Part shown: one piece after another, positions 7,401 through 16,276 of the stretch | How positions within the stretch are numbered: position 1 is the stretch's first letter | Layout: each line of letters opens with the position of its first letter | Assembly: GCF_018614195.1 (NCBI RefSeq) | Contig: NZ_JAGGOT010000044.1 | Coordinates: 62,001 to 126,000 of the forward strand | Source: Streptomyces sp. ISL-43 | GTDB lineage: Bacteria > Actinomycetota > Actinomycetes > Streptomycetales > Streptomycetaceae | Direction of reading: 5' to 3' | DNA: 64,000 nucleotides | Notes under the pieces: model-generated | Seen by the model: the letters and a program-made list of their open reading frames with translations, nothing else | Told to the model about the DNA's origin: nothing | Database searches by the model: none | Position numbers and translations under genes: made by a program

Positions 7401-8792
7401 TCAGTTGGTGACGACGGTGACCTCACCGATCCCGAGGGCCCGTACCGGCTCCTCGATCTGCGAGGCGTCGCCCACCAGGACCGTGACCAGGCGGTTCACC
7501 GGGAAGGCGCTGACGACCGCCGAAGTGGCCTCCACCGTCCCGGTCTCCGCGAGCCGCGCGTACAACTGCGCCTGGTAGTCGTCCGGGAGCTCCTGCTCGA
7601 CCTGGTCGGCGAGCGTGCCCGCGACGGAGGCCGCCGTCTCGAACTTCAGCGGGGCCACCCCCACCAAGTTCTGTACCGCCACGTCCCGTTCGGCGTCGGT
7701 CAGGCCGCCCTCCGCGAGGGTGCGCAGCACCTTCCAGAGGTCGTCCAGCGCCGGGCCGGTGTTCGGGGTGTCCACCGAGCCGCTGATGGCGAGCATCGAG
7801 GCGCCCTTGCCGTCGGCGGTGGAGCGCAGCACCTGGCCGAAGGCGCGCACGCCGTACGTGTACCCCTTCTCCTCGCGCAGCACCTTGTCCAGGCGGGAAG
7901 TGAGGGTGCCGCCCAGGCAGTAGGTGCCGAGCACCTGGGGCGCCCAGACCCGGTCGTGCCGGTCCGGACCGATGCGGCCGATCAGCAGCTGCGTCTGGAC
8001 GGCGCCGGGCCGGTCCACGATGACCACGCGGCCGGTGTCGTCGGCGGTGATCGGCGGGACGGGGCGCGGCTCCGTGGTGTCGCCGGTCCAGGTGCCCAGG
8101 GTGTCGGCCAGGACGGCGTCCAGGTCGATGTCGGTCAGATCGCCGACGACCACCGCGGTGGCGGTCGCGGGGCGTACGTGGGCCTCGTAGAAGGCGCGTA
8201 CGGCCGCGGAGTCGATGCGGGCGACCGTGTCCTCGGTGCCCTGGCGCGGGCGGGACATCCGCAGGGAGGCCGGGAAGAGCTCCTTGGAGAGCTCCTTGGC
8301 GGCGCGGCGCTGCGGGTTGGCCAGCTCGTGCGGGATCTCGTCGAGCCGGTTGCGCACCAGGCGGTCGACCTCGGCGTCGGCGAAGGCCGGCGCGCGCAGC
8401 GCTTCGGCGACCAGGCCCAGCGCCTTGTGCAGCCGGGAGGCCGGGACCTCCAGGGAGACCCGCAGGCCCGGGTGGTCGGCGTGCGCGTCGATGGTGGCGC
8501 CGCAGCGCTCCAGCTCGGCCGCGAACTCCTCGGCGGAGTGCTTGTCGGTGCCCTCGGACAGGGCGCGGGACATGATGGTGGCCACGCCGTCGAGGCCCTC
8601 GGGCTCCGCGTCCAGCGGAGCGGCGAGGTTGATCTCGACCGCCACCACCTGCTGGCCGGGGCGGTGGCAGCGCAGCAGGGTCAGGCCGTTGGCCAGTACC
8701 TGGCGCTCGGGGGCCGGGAAGGCCCACGGCTGCGGCTCGCCGGCCTCGGGGCGCGGGTGGAAGGTCATCGTGACGGCTGCGGTGTCGCTCAC
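7401..8792 (-). CDS. M16-family peptidase homologue, non-catalytic partner
   Basis: A 463-residue M16 fold protein. The place where M16 enzymes carry HxxEH reads ALSEGTDKHSAEEF, so the zinc site is missing. This is typical of the second subunit of heterodimeric M16 peptidases, comparable to the alpha subunit of mitochondrial processing peptidase. The start is GTG (VSDTAAV), overlapping the upstream stop as GTGA; frames reading further upstream merely overlap the partner gene. Together the two probably form one clamshell peptidase that degrades or processes peptides. Confidence 0.9.
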   Translation of the reverse strand: MSDTAAVTMTFHPRPEAGEPQPWAFPAPERQVLANGLTLLRCHRPGQQVVAVEINLAAPLDAEPEGLDGVATIMSRALSEGTDKHSAEEFAAELERCGATIDAHADHPGLRVSLEVPASRLHKALGLVAEALRAPAFADAEVDRLVRNRLDEIPHELANPQRRAAKELSKELFPASLRMSRPRQGTEDTVARIDSAAVRAFYEAHVRPATATAVVVGDLTDIDLDAVLADTLGTWTGDTTEPRPVPPITADDTGRVVIVDRPGAVQTQLLIGRIGPDRHDRVWAPQVLGTYCLGGTLTSRLDKVLREEKGYTYGVRAFGQVLRSTADGKGASMLAISGSVDTPNTGPALDDLWKVLRTLAEGGLTDAERDVAVQNLVGVAPLKFETAASVAGTLADQVEQELPDDYQAQLYARLAETGTVEATSAVVSAFPVNRLVTVLVGDASQIEEPVRALGIGEVTVVTN

Positions 8793-10150
8793 TGCTCCGC
8801 CCCCTCGTTCTCGTCGCTGTTCTCGTCGCTCTCGGCGCTCTCGTCGGCCGCGATCGGCTCGTACACGAGCACCGCGCGGTTGTCCGGGCGCAGTCGGGCC
8901 GCGGCCACGGCCTGCACTTCCTCGGCGGTGACGTCGAGGACGCGCTGGACGGCGGTCAGCGCCAGCTGCGGGTCGCCGAAGAGCACCGCGAAGCGGCACA
9001 GTTCGTCGGCGCGGCCGGCCACCGTGCTCAGCCGGTCCAGCCATTCGCGCTCCAGCTGGGCCTGGGCGCGCTCCATCTCCTCGGCCGTCGGGCCCTCGGC
9101 GGCGAACCGCGCGAGCTCCTCGTCGACGGCCGCCTCGATGGCGGGCACCTCGACGCCGCTGGAGGTCTTCACGTCCAGCCAGCCCAGCGACGGCGCGCCG
9201 GCCAGGCGCAGCATGCCGAAGCCCGCCGCGACGGCGGTCTGGTCGCGGCGCACCAGGCGGTTGTGCAGCCGGGAGGACTCGCCGCTGCCGAGGACGGTCA
9301 GCGCCACGTCGGCGGCGTCGCACTCGCGGGTGCCGTCGTGCGGGAGCCGGTAGGCCGCCATCAGCGCGCGGGCCGGGACCTCCTCGAGGATCTCCTCACG
9401 CAGCTGCTCGCCCATGGTCTCGGGGAGCGAGCCGTCGCGGGGCGGCTGCTTGCCGTCGTGCCTGGGGATGGTGCCGAAGTACTTCTCGACCCAGGCGAGC
9501 GTCGTGTCGGGGTCGATGTCGCCGACGACCGACAGCACCGCGTTGTTGGGCGCGTAGTACGTACGGAAGAAGGCGCGCGCGTCCTCCAGGGACGCGGCGT
9601 CCAGGTCGGCCATGGAGCCGATCGGCGTGTGGTGGTACGGGTGGCCCTCGGGGTACGCCAGGGCGGTCAGCCTCTCGAACGCCGTGCCGTAGGGGACGTT
9701 GTCGTAGCGCTGGCGGCGCTCGTTCTTGACGACGTCGCGCTGGTTCTCCATGGACTCGTCGTCCAGGGCGGCCAGCAGCGAACCCATCCGGTCCGCCTCC
9801 AGCCACAGCGCGAGCTCCAGCTGGTGGGTCGGCATCGTCTCGAAGTAGTTGGTGCGCTCGAAGCTGGTGGTGCCGTTGAGGGAACCGCCGGCTCCCTGGA
9901 CCAGCTCGAAGTGCCCGTTGCCGGAGACGTTCTTCGAGCCCTGGAACATCAGGTGCTCGAAGAGGTGAGCCAGGCCCGTGCGTCCCTTGACTTCGTGGCG
10001 CGAGCCGACGTCGTACCAGAGGCAGACCGCGGCGACCGGGGTCAGGTGGTCCTCGGACAGCACCACGCGCAGGCCGTTGGCCAGCCGGTGCTCGGTTGCT
10101 GTGAGGCCGCCGGAGCCGGCCTGAGCTGTGGCCGTGTGACCCATGGGCAT
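8789..10150 (-). CDS. M16-family zinc peptidase, catalytic subunit
   Basis: The 453 residues include the inverted zinc motif HLFEH (His62, Glu65, His66) and Glu144 in VKNERR as the third ligand, so the zinc site is complete. An R/Y pair typical of M16 substrate binding may lie near GECDAADVAL. The C-terminus is acidic (DESAESDENSDENEG). No signal peptide is present, so it is probably cytoplasmic. It is cotranscribed and translationally coupled with its non-catalytic partner. GAAGGGA sits at good distance from the ATG at 10150; a second ATG two codons later is possible. Confidence 0.92.
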   Translation of the reverse strand: MPMGHTATAQAGSGGLTATEHRLANGLRVVLSEDHLTPVAAVCLWYDVGSRHEVKGRTGLAHLFEHLMFQGSKNVSGNGHFELVQGAGGSLNGTTSFERTNYFETMPTHQLELALWLEADRMGSLLAALDDESMENQRDVVKNERRQRYDNVPYGTAFERLTALAYPEGHPYHHTPIGSMADLDAASLEDARAFFRTYYAPNNAVLSVVGDIDPDTTLAWVEKYFGTIPRHDGKQPPRDGSLPETMGEQLREEILEEVPARALMAAYRLPHDGTRECDAADVALTVLGSGESSRLHNRLVRRDQTAVAAGFGMLRLAGAPSLGWLDVKTSSGVEVPAIEAAVDEELARFAAEGPTAEEMERAQAQLEREWLDRLSTVAGRADELCRFAVLFGDPQLALTAVQRVLDVTAEEVQAVAAARLRPDNRAVLVYEPIAADESAESDENSDENEGAEQ

Positions 10151-10413
10151 GTGGTCCCTTCGATCGCGATGCAGAGATTCCTGTCAGACCTGCCACTGTA
10201 TGCAAGCGTGTCGGCGACCGGAGAAGTTCCCGGCCCACTCCTGGGTCGGAGTCGGCGTTGTCGGTACCTCGGGCCACAATGGTCCGCGTCACCCCACTGT
10301 CCGAAACCCGGCCCGACCCCCGTAGCACCTCCAGCACCACCCGCGTACGACCGCAAGCCCCACCCCGTGAGAGCTCAGCTCATCCCGATTCTTGGTTAAG
10401 GAGCCGCGCAGCG

Positions 10414-12870
10414 ATGGCCCGCCGCAGCACGAAGACCCCGCCGCCGGAGGATTTCGAGGAGAAGATCCTCGACATCGACGTCGTCGACGAAATGCAGGGC
10501 TCCTTCCTCGAGTACGCGTACTCGGTGATCTACTCCCGCGCCCTGCCCGACGCCCGCGACGGCATGAAGCCGGTGCACCGGCGCATCGTCTACCAGATGA
10601 ACGAGATGGGCCTGCGCCCCGACCGCGGCTATGTGAAGTGCGCCCGCGTCGTCGGCGAGGTCATGGGCAAGCTGCACCCGCACGGCGACGCGTCGATCTA
10701 CGACGCCCTCGTGCGCATGGCGCAGCCCTTCTCCATGCGGCTCCCGCTGGTCGACGGCCACGGCAACTTCGGCTCGCTCGGCAACGACGACCCGCCGGCC
10801 GCGATGCGTTACACCGAGTCCAAGATGGCCGACGCCGCGTCGCTGATGACGGAGTCGATCGACGAGAACACCGTCGACTTCGTCGCGAACTACGACGGCC
10901 AGGAGCGGGAACCGGTCGCACTGCCGGCGGCGTACCCGAACCTGCTGGTCAACGGCGCGTCCGGGATCGCGGTCGGCATGGCCACCAACATGGCCCCGCA
11001 CAACCTGGGCGAGGTCATCGCGGCCGCCCGCCACCTGATCCGCTACCCGGAGGCGGACCTGGAGGCGCTCATGCGCTTCGTACCGGGTCCCGACCTGCCC
11101 ACCGGCGGCCGGATCGTGGGCCTCGCGGGCATCAAGGACGCCTACGAGAACGGTCGCGGCACCTTCAAGATCCGCGCCACGGTGGCCCTGGAGGACGTGA
11201 CCCCGCGCCGCAAGGGCCTGGTCGTCACCGAACTGCCCTTCACGGTCGGCCCCGAGAAGGTCATCGCGAAGATCAAGGACCTGGTCGGCTCGAAGAAGCT
11301 CCAGGGCATCGCGGACGTCAAGGACCTCACCGACCGCTCGCACGGCCTGCGCCTGGTCATCGAGATCAAGAACGGCTTCCACCCCGAGGCCGTGCTGGAG
11401 CAGCTGTACAAGCTGACGCCGATGGAGGAGACCTTCGGCATCAACAACGTCGCGCTGGTCGACGGGCAGCCGCTGACGCTGGGCCTCAAGGAGCTGCTGG
11501 AGGTCTACCTCGACCACCGCTTCGAGGTCGTGCGCCGGCGCAGCGAGTTCCGCCGGGGCAAGCGGCGCGACCGGCTCCACCTGGTCGAGGGCCTGCTGGT
11601 GGCGCTGCTCGACATCGACGAGGTCATCCGGATCATCCGGGACAGCGACAACTCCGCGCAGGCCAAGGAGCGCCTGATGGAGCGCTTCTCCCTGAGCGAG
11701 ATCCAGACCCAGTACATCCTGGACACCCCGCTGCGCCGGCTCACCCGCTTCGACCGGATCGAGCTGGAGTCCGAGCGCGACCGGCTGGCCGGCGAGATCG
11801 ACGAGCTCACCGGGATCCTGGACTCCGACAGCGAGCTGCGCAAGCTGGTCTCGGCGGAACTGGCCGCGGTCTCGAAGAAGTTCGGCACGGAGCGCCGTAC
11901 GGTGCTGCTGGAGTCGTCGGGGACGGCCGTCGCGGCGGTCCCGCTGGAGGTCGAGGACACCCCGTGCCGGGTGCTGCTGTCCTCCACCGGCCTGCTCGCC
12001 CGCACCGCGAACGCCGATCCGCTCCCCGAGGAGGAGGGCGGCGCCCGCGCGAAGCACGACCTGATCGTCTCGCAGGTCGCCGCGACCGCGCGGGCCGACA
12101 TCGGCGTGGTCACCTCGTACGGTCGGCTCCTGCGGCTTCCGGTCATCGACCTGCCGCAGCTGCCGGACACCCATGCCGCGCCGAACCTGGCGGGCGGCGC
12201 CCCGGTCTCGGAGTTCCTCTCCGGGCTGGAGGCGGACGAGAAGGTCGTCTGCCTGACCTCGCTGGACGAGTCGGGGCAGGGCCTGGCGCTCGGCACCGAG
12301 CAGGGCGTGGTCAAGCGGGTCGTGCCGGACTACCCGGCCAACAAGGACGAGCTCGAGGTCATCACGCTCAAGGACGGCGACCGGATCATCGGCGCGGTCG
12401 AGCTGCGCACGGGCGAGGAGGACCTGGTCTTCATCACGGACGACGCCCAGCTGCTGCGCTACCCGGCCAACCAGGTGCGCCCGCAGGGCCGCCCGGCGGG
12501 CGGCATGGCCGGCATCAAGCTCTCCGACAACGCCAAGGTGATCCACTTCTCGGCAGTCGACCCGGCACGCGACGCCGTGGTGTTCACGGTGGCGGGCTCG
12601 CACGGGACCCTGGACGACTCGATGCAGTCCGGGAAGCTCACCCCGTTCGACCAGTACCCGCGCAAGGGCAGGGCCACCGGCGGCGTCCGCTGCCAGCGTT
12701 TCCTGAAGGGCGAGGACGTGCTGCTCCTGGCCTGGGCGGGCGGTTCGCCCGCTCGCGCGGCGGCGGTGAACGGCACGCCGGCGGAGCTCCCCGCGGTGGA
12801 CCCGCGCCGAGACGGTTCGGGCACGGCGCTGCCGGCTGTCGTCGGTGCGCTGGCCGGGGCCGCGCTGTAG
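10414..12870 (+). CDS. parC: DNA topoisomerase IV subunit A
   Basis: The 818 residues comprise the type IIA breakage-reunion domain and a C-terminal beta-propeller DNA-wrapping domain. The active-site Tyr is Tyr133 in AMRYTES; the quinolone-determining region HPHGDASIYD lies around 90-99. It matches the ParC branch rather than GyrA because its partner parE lies 18 kb away instead of adjacent gyrB, and this split arrangement is known for Streptomyces. The enzyme decatenates daughter chromosomes. AAGGAG lies 10 bases upstream of the ATG, which sets the start; longer upstream readings have no ribosome-binding site. A perfect terminator follows. Confidence 0.95.
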   Translation: MARRSTKTPPPEDFEEKILDIDVVDEMQGSFLEYAYSVIYSRALPDARDGMKPVHRRIVYQMNEMGLRPDRGYVKCARVVGEVMGKLHPHGDASIYDALVRMAQPFSMRLPLVDGHGNFGSLGNDDPPAAMRYTESKMADAASLMTESIDENTVDFVANYDGQEREPVALPAAYPNLLVNGASGIAVGMATNMAPHNLGEVIAAARHLIRYPEADLEALMRFVPGPDLPTGGRIVGLAGIKDAYENGRGTFKIRATVALEDVTPRRKGLVVTELPFTVGPEKVIAKIKDLVGSKKLQGIADVKDLTDRSHGLRLVIEIKNGFHPEAVLEQLYKLTPMEETFGINNVALVDGQPLTLGLKELLEVYLDHRFEVVRRRSEFRRGKRRDRLHLVEGLLVALLDIDEVIRIIRDSDNSAQAKERLMERFSLSEIQTQYILDTPLRRLTRFDRIELESERDRLAGEIDELTGILDSDSELRKLVSAELAAVSKKFGTERRTVLLESSGTAVAAVPLEVEDTPCRVLLSSTGLLARTANADPLPEEEGGARAKHDLIVSQVAATARADIGVVTSYGRLLRLPVIDLPQLPDTHAAPNLAGGAPVSEFLSGLEADEKVVCLTSLDESGQGLALGTEQGVVKRVVPDYPANKDELEVITLKDGDRIIGAVELRTGEEDLVFITDDAQLLRYPANQVRPQGRPAGGMAGIKLSDNAKVIHFSAVDPARDAVVFTVAGSHGTLDDSMQSGKLTPFDQYPRKGRATGGVRCQRFLKGEDVLLLAWAGGSPARAAAVNGTPAELPAVDPRRDGSGTALPAVVGALAGAAL

Positions 12871-12882
12871 GAGGTACGAGGT

Positions 12883-12921
12883 CATTCGGGTGGTACGTCT
12901 GGGGGACGTACCACCCGAATG
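12883..12921 (+). terminator. Terminator after parC
   Basis: A 17-bp perfect stem (arm ATTCGGGTGGTACGTC plus one outer C-G pair) has a 5-base loop and begins 13 bases after the parC stop. A short T-run (GTTTTCCC) follows about 10 bases later. It separates parC from the nuclease-TerD gene. Confidence 0.88.
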
Positions 12922-12977
12922 GCGACTAGTGTTTTCCCTCTTGGCACTGTCGGTTGGGGCGGGGAGACACAGAGCTG

Positions 12978-15065
12978 ATGAGTCGTCGGTCGGGCGGATC
13001 GATCGGGGACTGGGCCGAGGCCCAGCGCCGGACGCAGCAGACGCAGCTGATCCAGCAGCGTGAGGCGGAACGCCGGCAGCGGTCCTACGAACGCGACCTG
13101 GCCCGGGGCCGGCGGGAGCAACAGGCGGCCCACCGTCAGCACCGCGAGGCCGAGGCACTACGGCGCACCGCGCAGATCGACGCCGAGGTCGCCGCCCTGC
13201 AGGGCCTGTTGGCCACGGGGTGCCGGGCGCCGGCGTTCCGGACGGCGGCCCTGGTCCGGCCCGAGCAGCTGGAGCCGTTCGACCCCGGGAACCTGGCGCA
13301 CCCGGTGCCGATGCCGCTCCTCGAGCAGTTCCAGCGGCAGAGCAGCGGCTGGACCCTCGGCTCGGGCGGGCGGGCCCAGGCGGAGCGGGCGGCACACACC
13401 CGGTACACCCAGGCCTGGCAGGCCGCGCACGCCGCGGAGACGCGGCGGCAGCAGCAACTGGCGGCGTACCGGCAGCAGTACGACCGGTGGGCGGCGGAAC
13501 AGCTCGCCGGGGTCCGTGCGCACAACAGCGGGCTCGCCGCGCTGACCGGGGCGCTGCGCGCCGGCGACGCGGAGGCGGTGGTGGAGTACTTCTCGGCCAC
13601 CCTGTACGCCTCGACGGCCTGGCCCGAGGCGCTGCCGAGGCAGGTGGCGGCCGCGTACGACCCGGCCGCGCGCCAGTTGGTGCTGGACTGGGAGCTGCCC
13701 GGGTACGCGGTGGTGCCGGAGGCCAGGTCGGTGCAGTACCTGCCGAGCACGGACCAGGACAGGGTGAAGCCCCGGCCGGCCACGGAGCGGCGGGCGCTGT
13801 ACCGGGACCTGCTGGCGCAGTGCGTGCTGCTGGTGGTGCGCGAGCTGTACGCGGCGGACGAGTTCGGCGTGCTGGACTCGGTCGTGGTGAACGGCTTCGT
13901 GGACTGCCCCGATCCGGTGACGGGCCAGGAGGCGCGCTTCGTACTCGCCACGGTGTCGGCGGTGCGCGGCACTTTCGCGGGGCTGCGGCTGGAGCAGGTC
14001 AGCGCGGTGGACTGCCTGGTCGAGGGCTTGCGCGGGCAACTGTCGGCACGGCCCGACCAGCTGACGGCCGTGCGGGCGGGGCGCCGGCCGGAGGAGGTCG
14101 GCACGGTCGTCAGCCACGGCGGGCACCGGGCCGGCGAGGAGGAGGAGCCGGACCTCTTCGCGATGGACCCGATCGCCTTCGAGAACCTGGTGGCCGAGCT
14201 GTTCCGGGCGATGGGCATGGAAGCGGTGACCACGCAGCGGTCGGGCGACGGCGGCGTGGACGTCGAGGCGCTGGACCCGGCCCCGATCCGGGGCGGGCGG
14301 ATCGTGGTGCAGGTCAAGCGCTACCGCAACACGGTCCCGCCGACGGCGGTGCGGGACCTGTACGGCACGGTCCAGGACCGGGGGGCGAACAAGGGGGTGC
14401 TGGTCACCACCGCGACGTTCGGGCCCACGTCGTACGCCTTCGTCGAGGACAAGCCGCTGGAGCTGGTCGACGGAGCCACGCTCGTGGACCTGCTGCACCG
14501 GCACGGACTGCGCGGACGGCTCGGCGGGGGCCCGGCTGCCTCGGTCCCGGCCCAGCGGGCGGCCGAGCCGGAGCCCTCCGCCGAGGAGAACGTGCTCGGC
14601 ATGTCCTGGGCGGGACCGGTCGCGCTGGACGTGTGCGCACTGGTCTGCGAGGGCAACCGGGTGCTGAGCGAGGACCATTTCGTGTTCTTCAACAACCCCC
14701 GCACCCCGGACGGTTCGGTACGGACGCACCCGCATTCGGCGCCCGACAAGGCGGCGCTGACGGTCGCCTTCGACGCCCTGCCGCGGCCCGCCGACCGGCT
14801 GGTCCTCCTCGCCGCGATCGATCCGGAGGTCAATCCGCACGCCGACCTGGCGGGCTTCACCGACGCCCGGATCCGGCTGCTGGGTCCGGGCGGCGAGGAG
14901 CTGGGCCGGCTGGAGGTGTCCGACGGCCGCGCCGGCGAAACCGCCCTGGTCCTGGGCTCCTTCCGTCGCCGCCCGGGCGGCGACTGGGACTTCGTCATCG
15001 GCGGCAAGGGATACCCGGGCGGCCTGGAGCCGCTGCTCGGCGACTTCGGCATCGAGGTCTCCTGA
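12978..15065 (+). CDS. Coiled-coil / Mrr-type restriction endonuclease / TerD fusion protein
   Basis: The 695 residues form three blocks. About 10-65 is a Gln/Glu/Arg-rich coiled coil; about 66-390 is helical with Ala/Gln/Arg repeats and a beta-rich part of unknown fold. About 396-510 is an Mrr-like endonuclease: DPIAFENLVAELF, RSGDGGVDVE (catalytic Asp about 428) and VVQVKRY (Gln445, Lys447) give the D-(Q)xK core, followed by GVLVTTATFG. About 538-695 is a TerD domain (LGMSWAGP, DHFVFFNNPRTPDGS, GGKGYPGGLEPLLGDFGI). Mrr enzymes cut modified DNA; TerD proteins bind calcium and act in tellurite, phage and stress resistance. The fusion suggests a stress-gated DNA nuclease, which is inference. 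The ATG at 12978 follows GGGGAGA. Confidence 0.88.
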   Translation: MSRRSGGSIGDWAEAQRRTQQTQLIQQREAERRQRSYERDLARGRREQQAAHRQHREAEALRRTAQIDAEVAALQGLLATGCRAPAFRTAALVRPEQLEPFDPGNLAHPVPMPLLEQFQRQSSGWTLGSGGRAQAERAAHTRYTQAWQAAHAAETRRQQQLAAYRQQYDRWAAEQLAGVRAHNSGLAALTGALRAGDAEAVVEYFSATLYASTAWPEALPRQVAAAYDPAARQLVLDWELPGYAVVPEARSVQYLPSTDQDRVKPRPATERRALYRDLLAQCVLLVVRELYAADEFGVLDSVVVNGFVDCPDPVTGQEARFVLATVSAVRGTFAGLRLEQVSAVDCLVEGLRGQLSARPDQLTAVRAGRRPEEVGTVVSHGGHRAGEEEEPDLFAMDPIAFENLVAELFRAMGMEAVTTQRSGDGGVDVEALDPAPIRGGRIVVQVKRYRNTVPPTAVRDLYGTVQDRGANKGVLVTTATFGPTSYAFVEDKPLELVDGATLVDLLHRHGLRGRLGGGPAASVPAQRAAEPEPSAEENVLGMSWAGPVALDVCALVCEGNRVLSEDHFVFFNNPRTPDGSVRTHPHSAPDKAALTVAFDALPRPADRLVLLAAIDPEVNPHADLAGFTDARIRLLGPGGEELGRLEVSDGRAGETALVLGSFRRRPGGDWDFVIGGKGYPGGLEPLLGDFGIEVS

Positions 15066-15080
15066 GCGGACGCGGTCCCC

Positions 15081-16262
15081 TCAGAACTCCTCGGACTCGG
15101 GGTCGAGGTCGGGTTCGGCGTCGTGTTCGGGTTCGGGTTCGGCGTCGTGTTCGGGTTCGGCGTCGGCATGCTCCGGATCCGGCTCCCGGTCGATCTCCGC
15201 GGGCCGGTGTACGTAGCGCAGGACGCCCCACATGCTCTCCGGGCGGGCATGCCGCGGTTCCGCTTCGCGGCAGGCCTCCAGCTCGCGGAGCAGGGCGGGG
15301 CCGTCGGTGCCCGCGCCGATCAGGACGAGCTGCGTCAGGCGCGGCTCGCCCCGCCCCCAGGGCTGCGGGGCGAAGCGCAGGAAGCGGCCGACCGCGTGGA
15401 CCTCGTAGCGCTCCTCGTGGCCGGGCACGCCGAAGTAGACGAAGCCCTTGATCCGGTAGAGCCCTGCCGGGCGGCGGTCGAGGAAGTCGATGAACCGGCG
15501 CGGGCTGAGGGCCTGCTCGGACACGAACTCCGTGCTCTCGTATGCCGTGTGCGCGTGGTCGGCGTGATCACCGTCGTGTTCACCCTCGCCGTCGCGATCG
15601 TGATCGTGGTCGTGCGCCTGCGCCAGCAGGTCCTCGAAGGACAGCTGTCCGCGCGTCTCGGTCCACGGGCGGCGGTCGAAGAGCAGCTCCGGGTCGATCC
15701 GCCCGTGGTCCGCGCCGACGACCGGGATCCCCGGCGCGCACAGCGCGGCGAGCGCGCCCTCGATCCCGGCCCGTTCCGCGGCGTCGACGCGGTCGGTCTT
15801 GTTGAGCACCACCAGGTCGGCGACGGCCAGGTGGCGGTCGGTCTCGGGGTGCCGGGCCCGGGTCGCGTCGAACTCGGCGGCGTCGACGATCTGCACCATG
15901 CCGCCGTAGCGGACGGCCGGGTTCTCGTTGGCGACGAGCATCCGGACCATCTCCTGCGGCTCCGCCAGCCCGCTCGCCTCGATGACGATCACATCGATGC
16001 GGTGGACGGGGTCGGCGAGCTTCTCCAGGTAGGCGTCCAGCTCGCTGCCGTCCACCGCGCAGCACAGGCAGCCGCCGCCGAGGGAGACCATCGAGTCGCC
16101 GACCTGGCCGGCCACCGACATCGCGTCGACCTCGATGGAGCCGAAGTCGTTGACGACGACCCCTATCCGGGTGCCGCCCCGGTTCCCGAGGAGGTGGTTG
16201 AGGACGGTCGTCTTGCCGGATCCGAGGAATCCGGACAGGACGACCACAGGGATGCTGTTCAC
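15081..16262 (-). CDS. CobW/COG0523-family G3E GTPase, metal chaperone-like
   Basis: The 393 residues begin at GTG with the P-loop GFLGSGKTT at 11-19. C65-L-C67-C68 in GGGCLCC is the metal-binding CxCC motif; NKTD is the GTP specificity motif; the C-terminal CobW_C domain starts near 245. Two extra metal-binding features stand out: a His/Asp loop around 215-240 (HDHDHD, EHDGDHADHAH) and an acidic tail with repeated EPEHDAEP, encoded by near-identical DNA repeats at about 15110-15170. Such proteins deliver or sense Zn or Co. No zinc-regulator (Zur) box was recognised upstream. It ends 15 bases from the convergent Mrr-TerD gene. Confidence 0.88.
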   Translation of the reverse strand: MNSIPVVVLSGFLGSGKTTVLNHLLGNRGGTRIGVVVNDFGSIEVDAMSVAGQVGDSMVSLGGGCLCCAVDGSELDAYLEKLADPVHRIDVIVIEASGLAEPQEMVRMLVANENPAVRYGGMVQIVDAAEFDATRARHPETDRHLAVADLVVLNKTDRVDAAERAGIEGALAALCAPGIPVVGADHGRIDPELLFDRRPWTETRGQLSFEDLLAQAHDHDHDRDGEGEHDGDHADHAHTAYESTEFVSEQALSPRRFIDFLDRRPAGLYRIKGFVYFGVPGHEERYEVHAVGRFLRFAPQPWGRGEPRLTQLVLIGAGTDGPALLRELEACREAEPRHARPESMWGVLRYVHRPAEIDREPDPEHADAEPEHDAEPEPEHDAEPDLDPESEEF

Positions 16263-16276
16263 CCGGTCGATCGTAG

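Noticed and set aside
7218..9353. 711-codon plus-strand frame
   Set aside because: Antisense to the M16 peptidase gene pair and overlaps the riboswitch region.
10396..13395. 999-codon minus-strand open frame
   Set aside because: It is the reverse reading of parC, with no protein-like domains.
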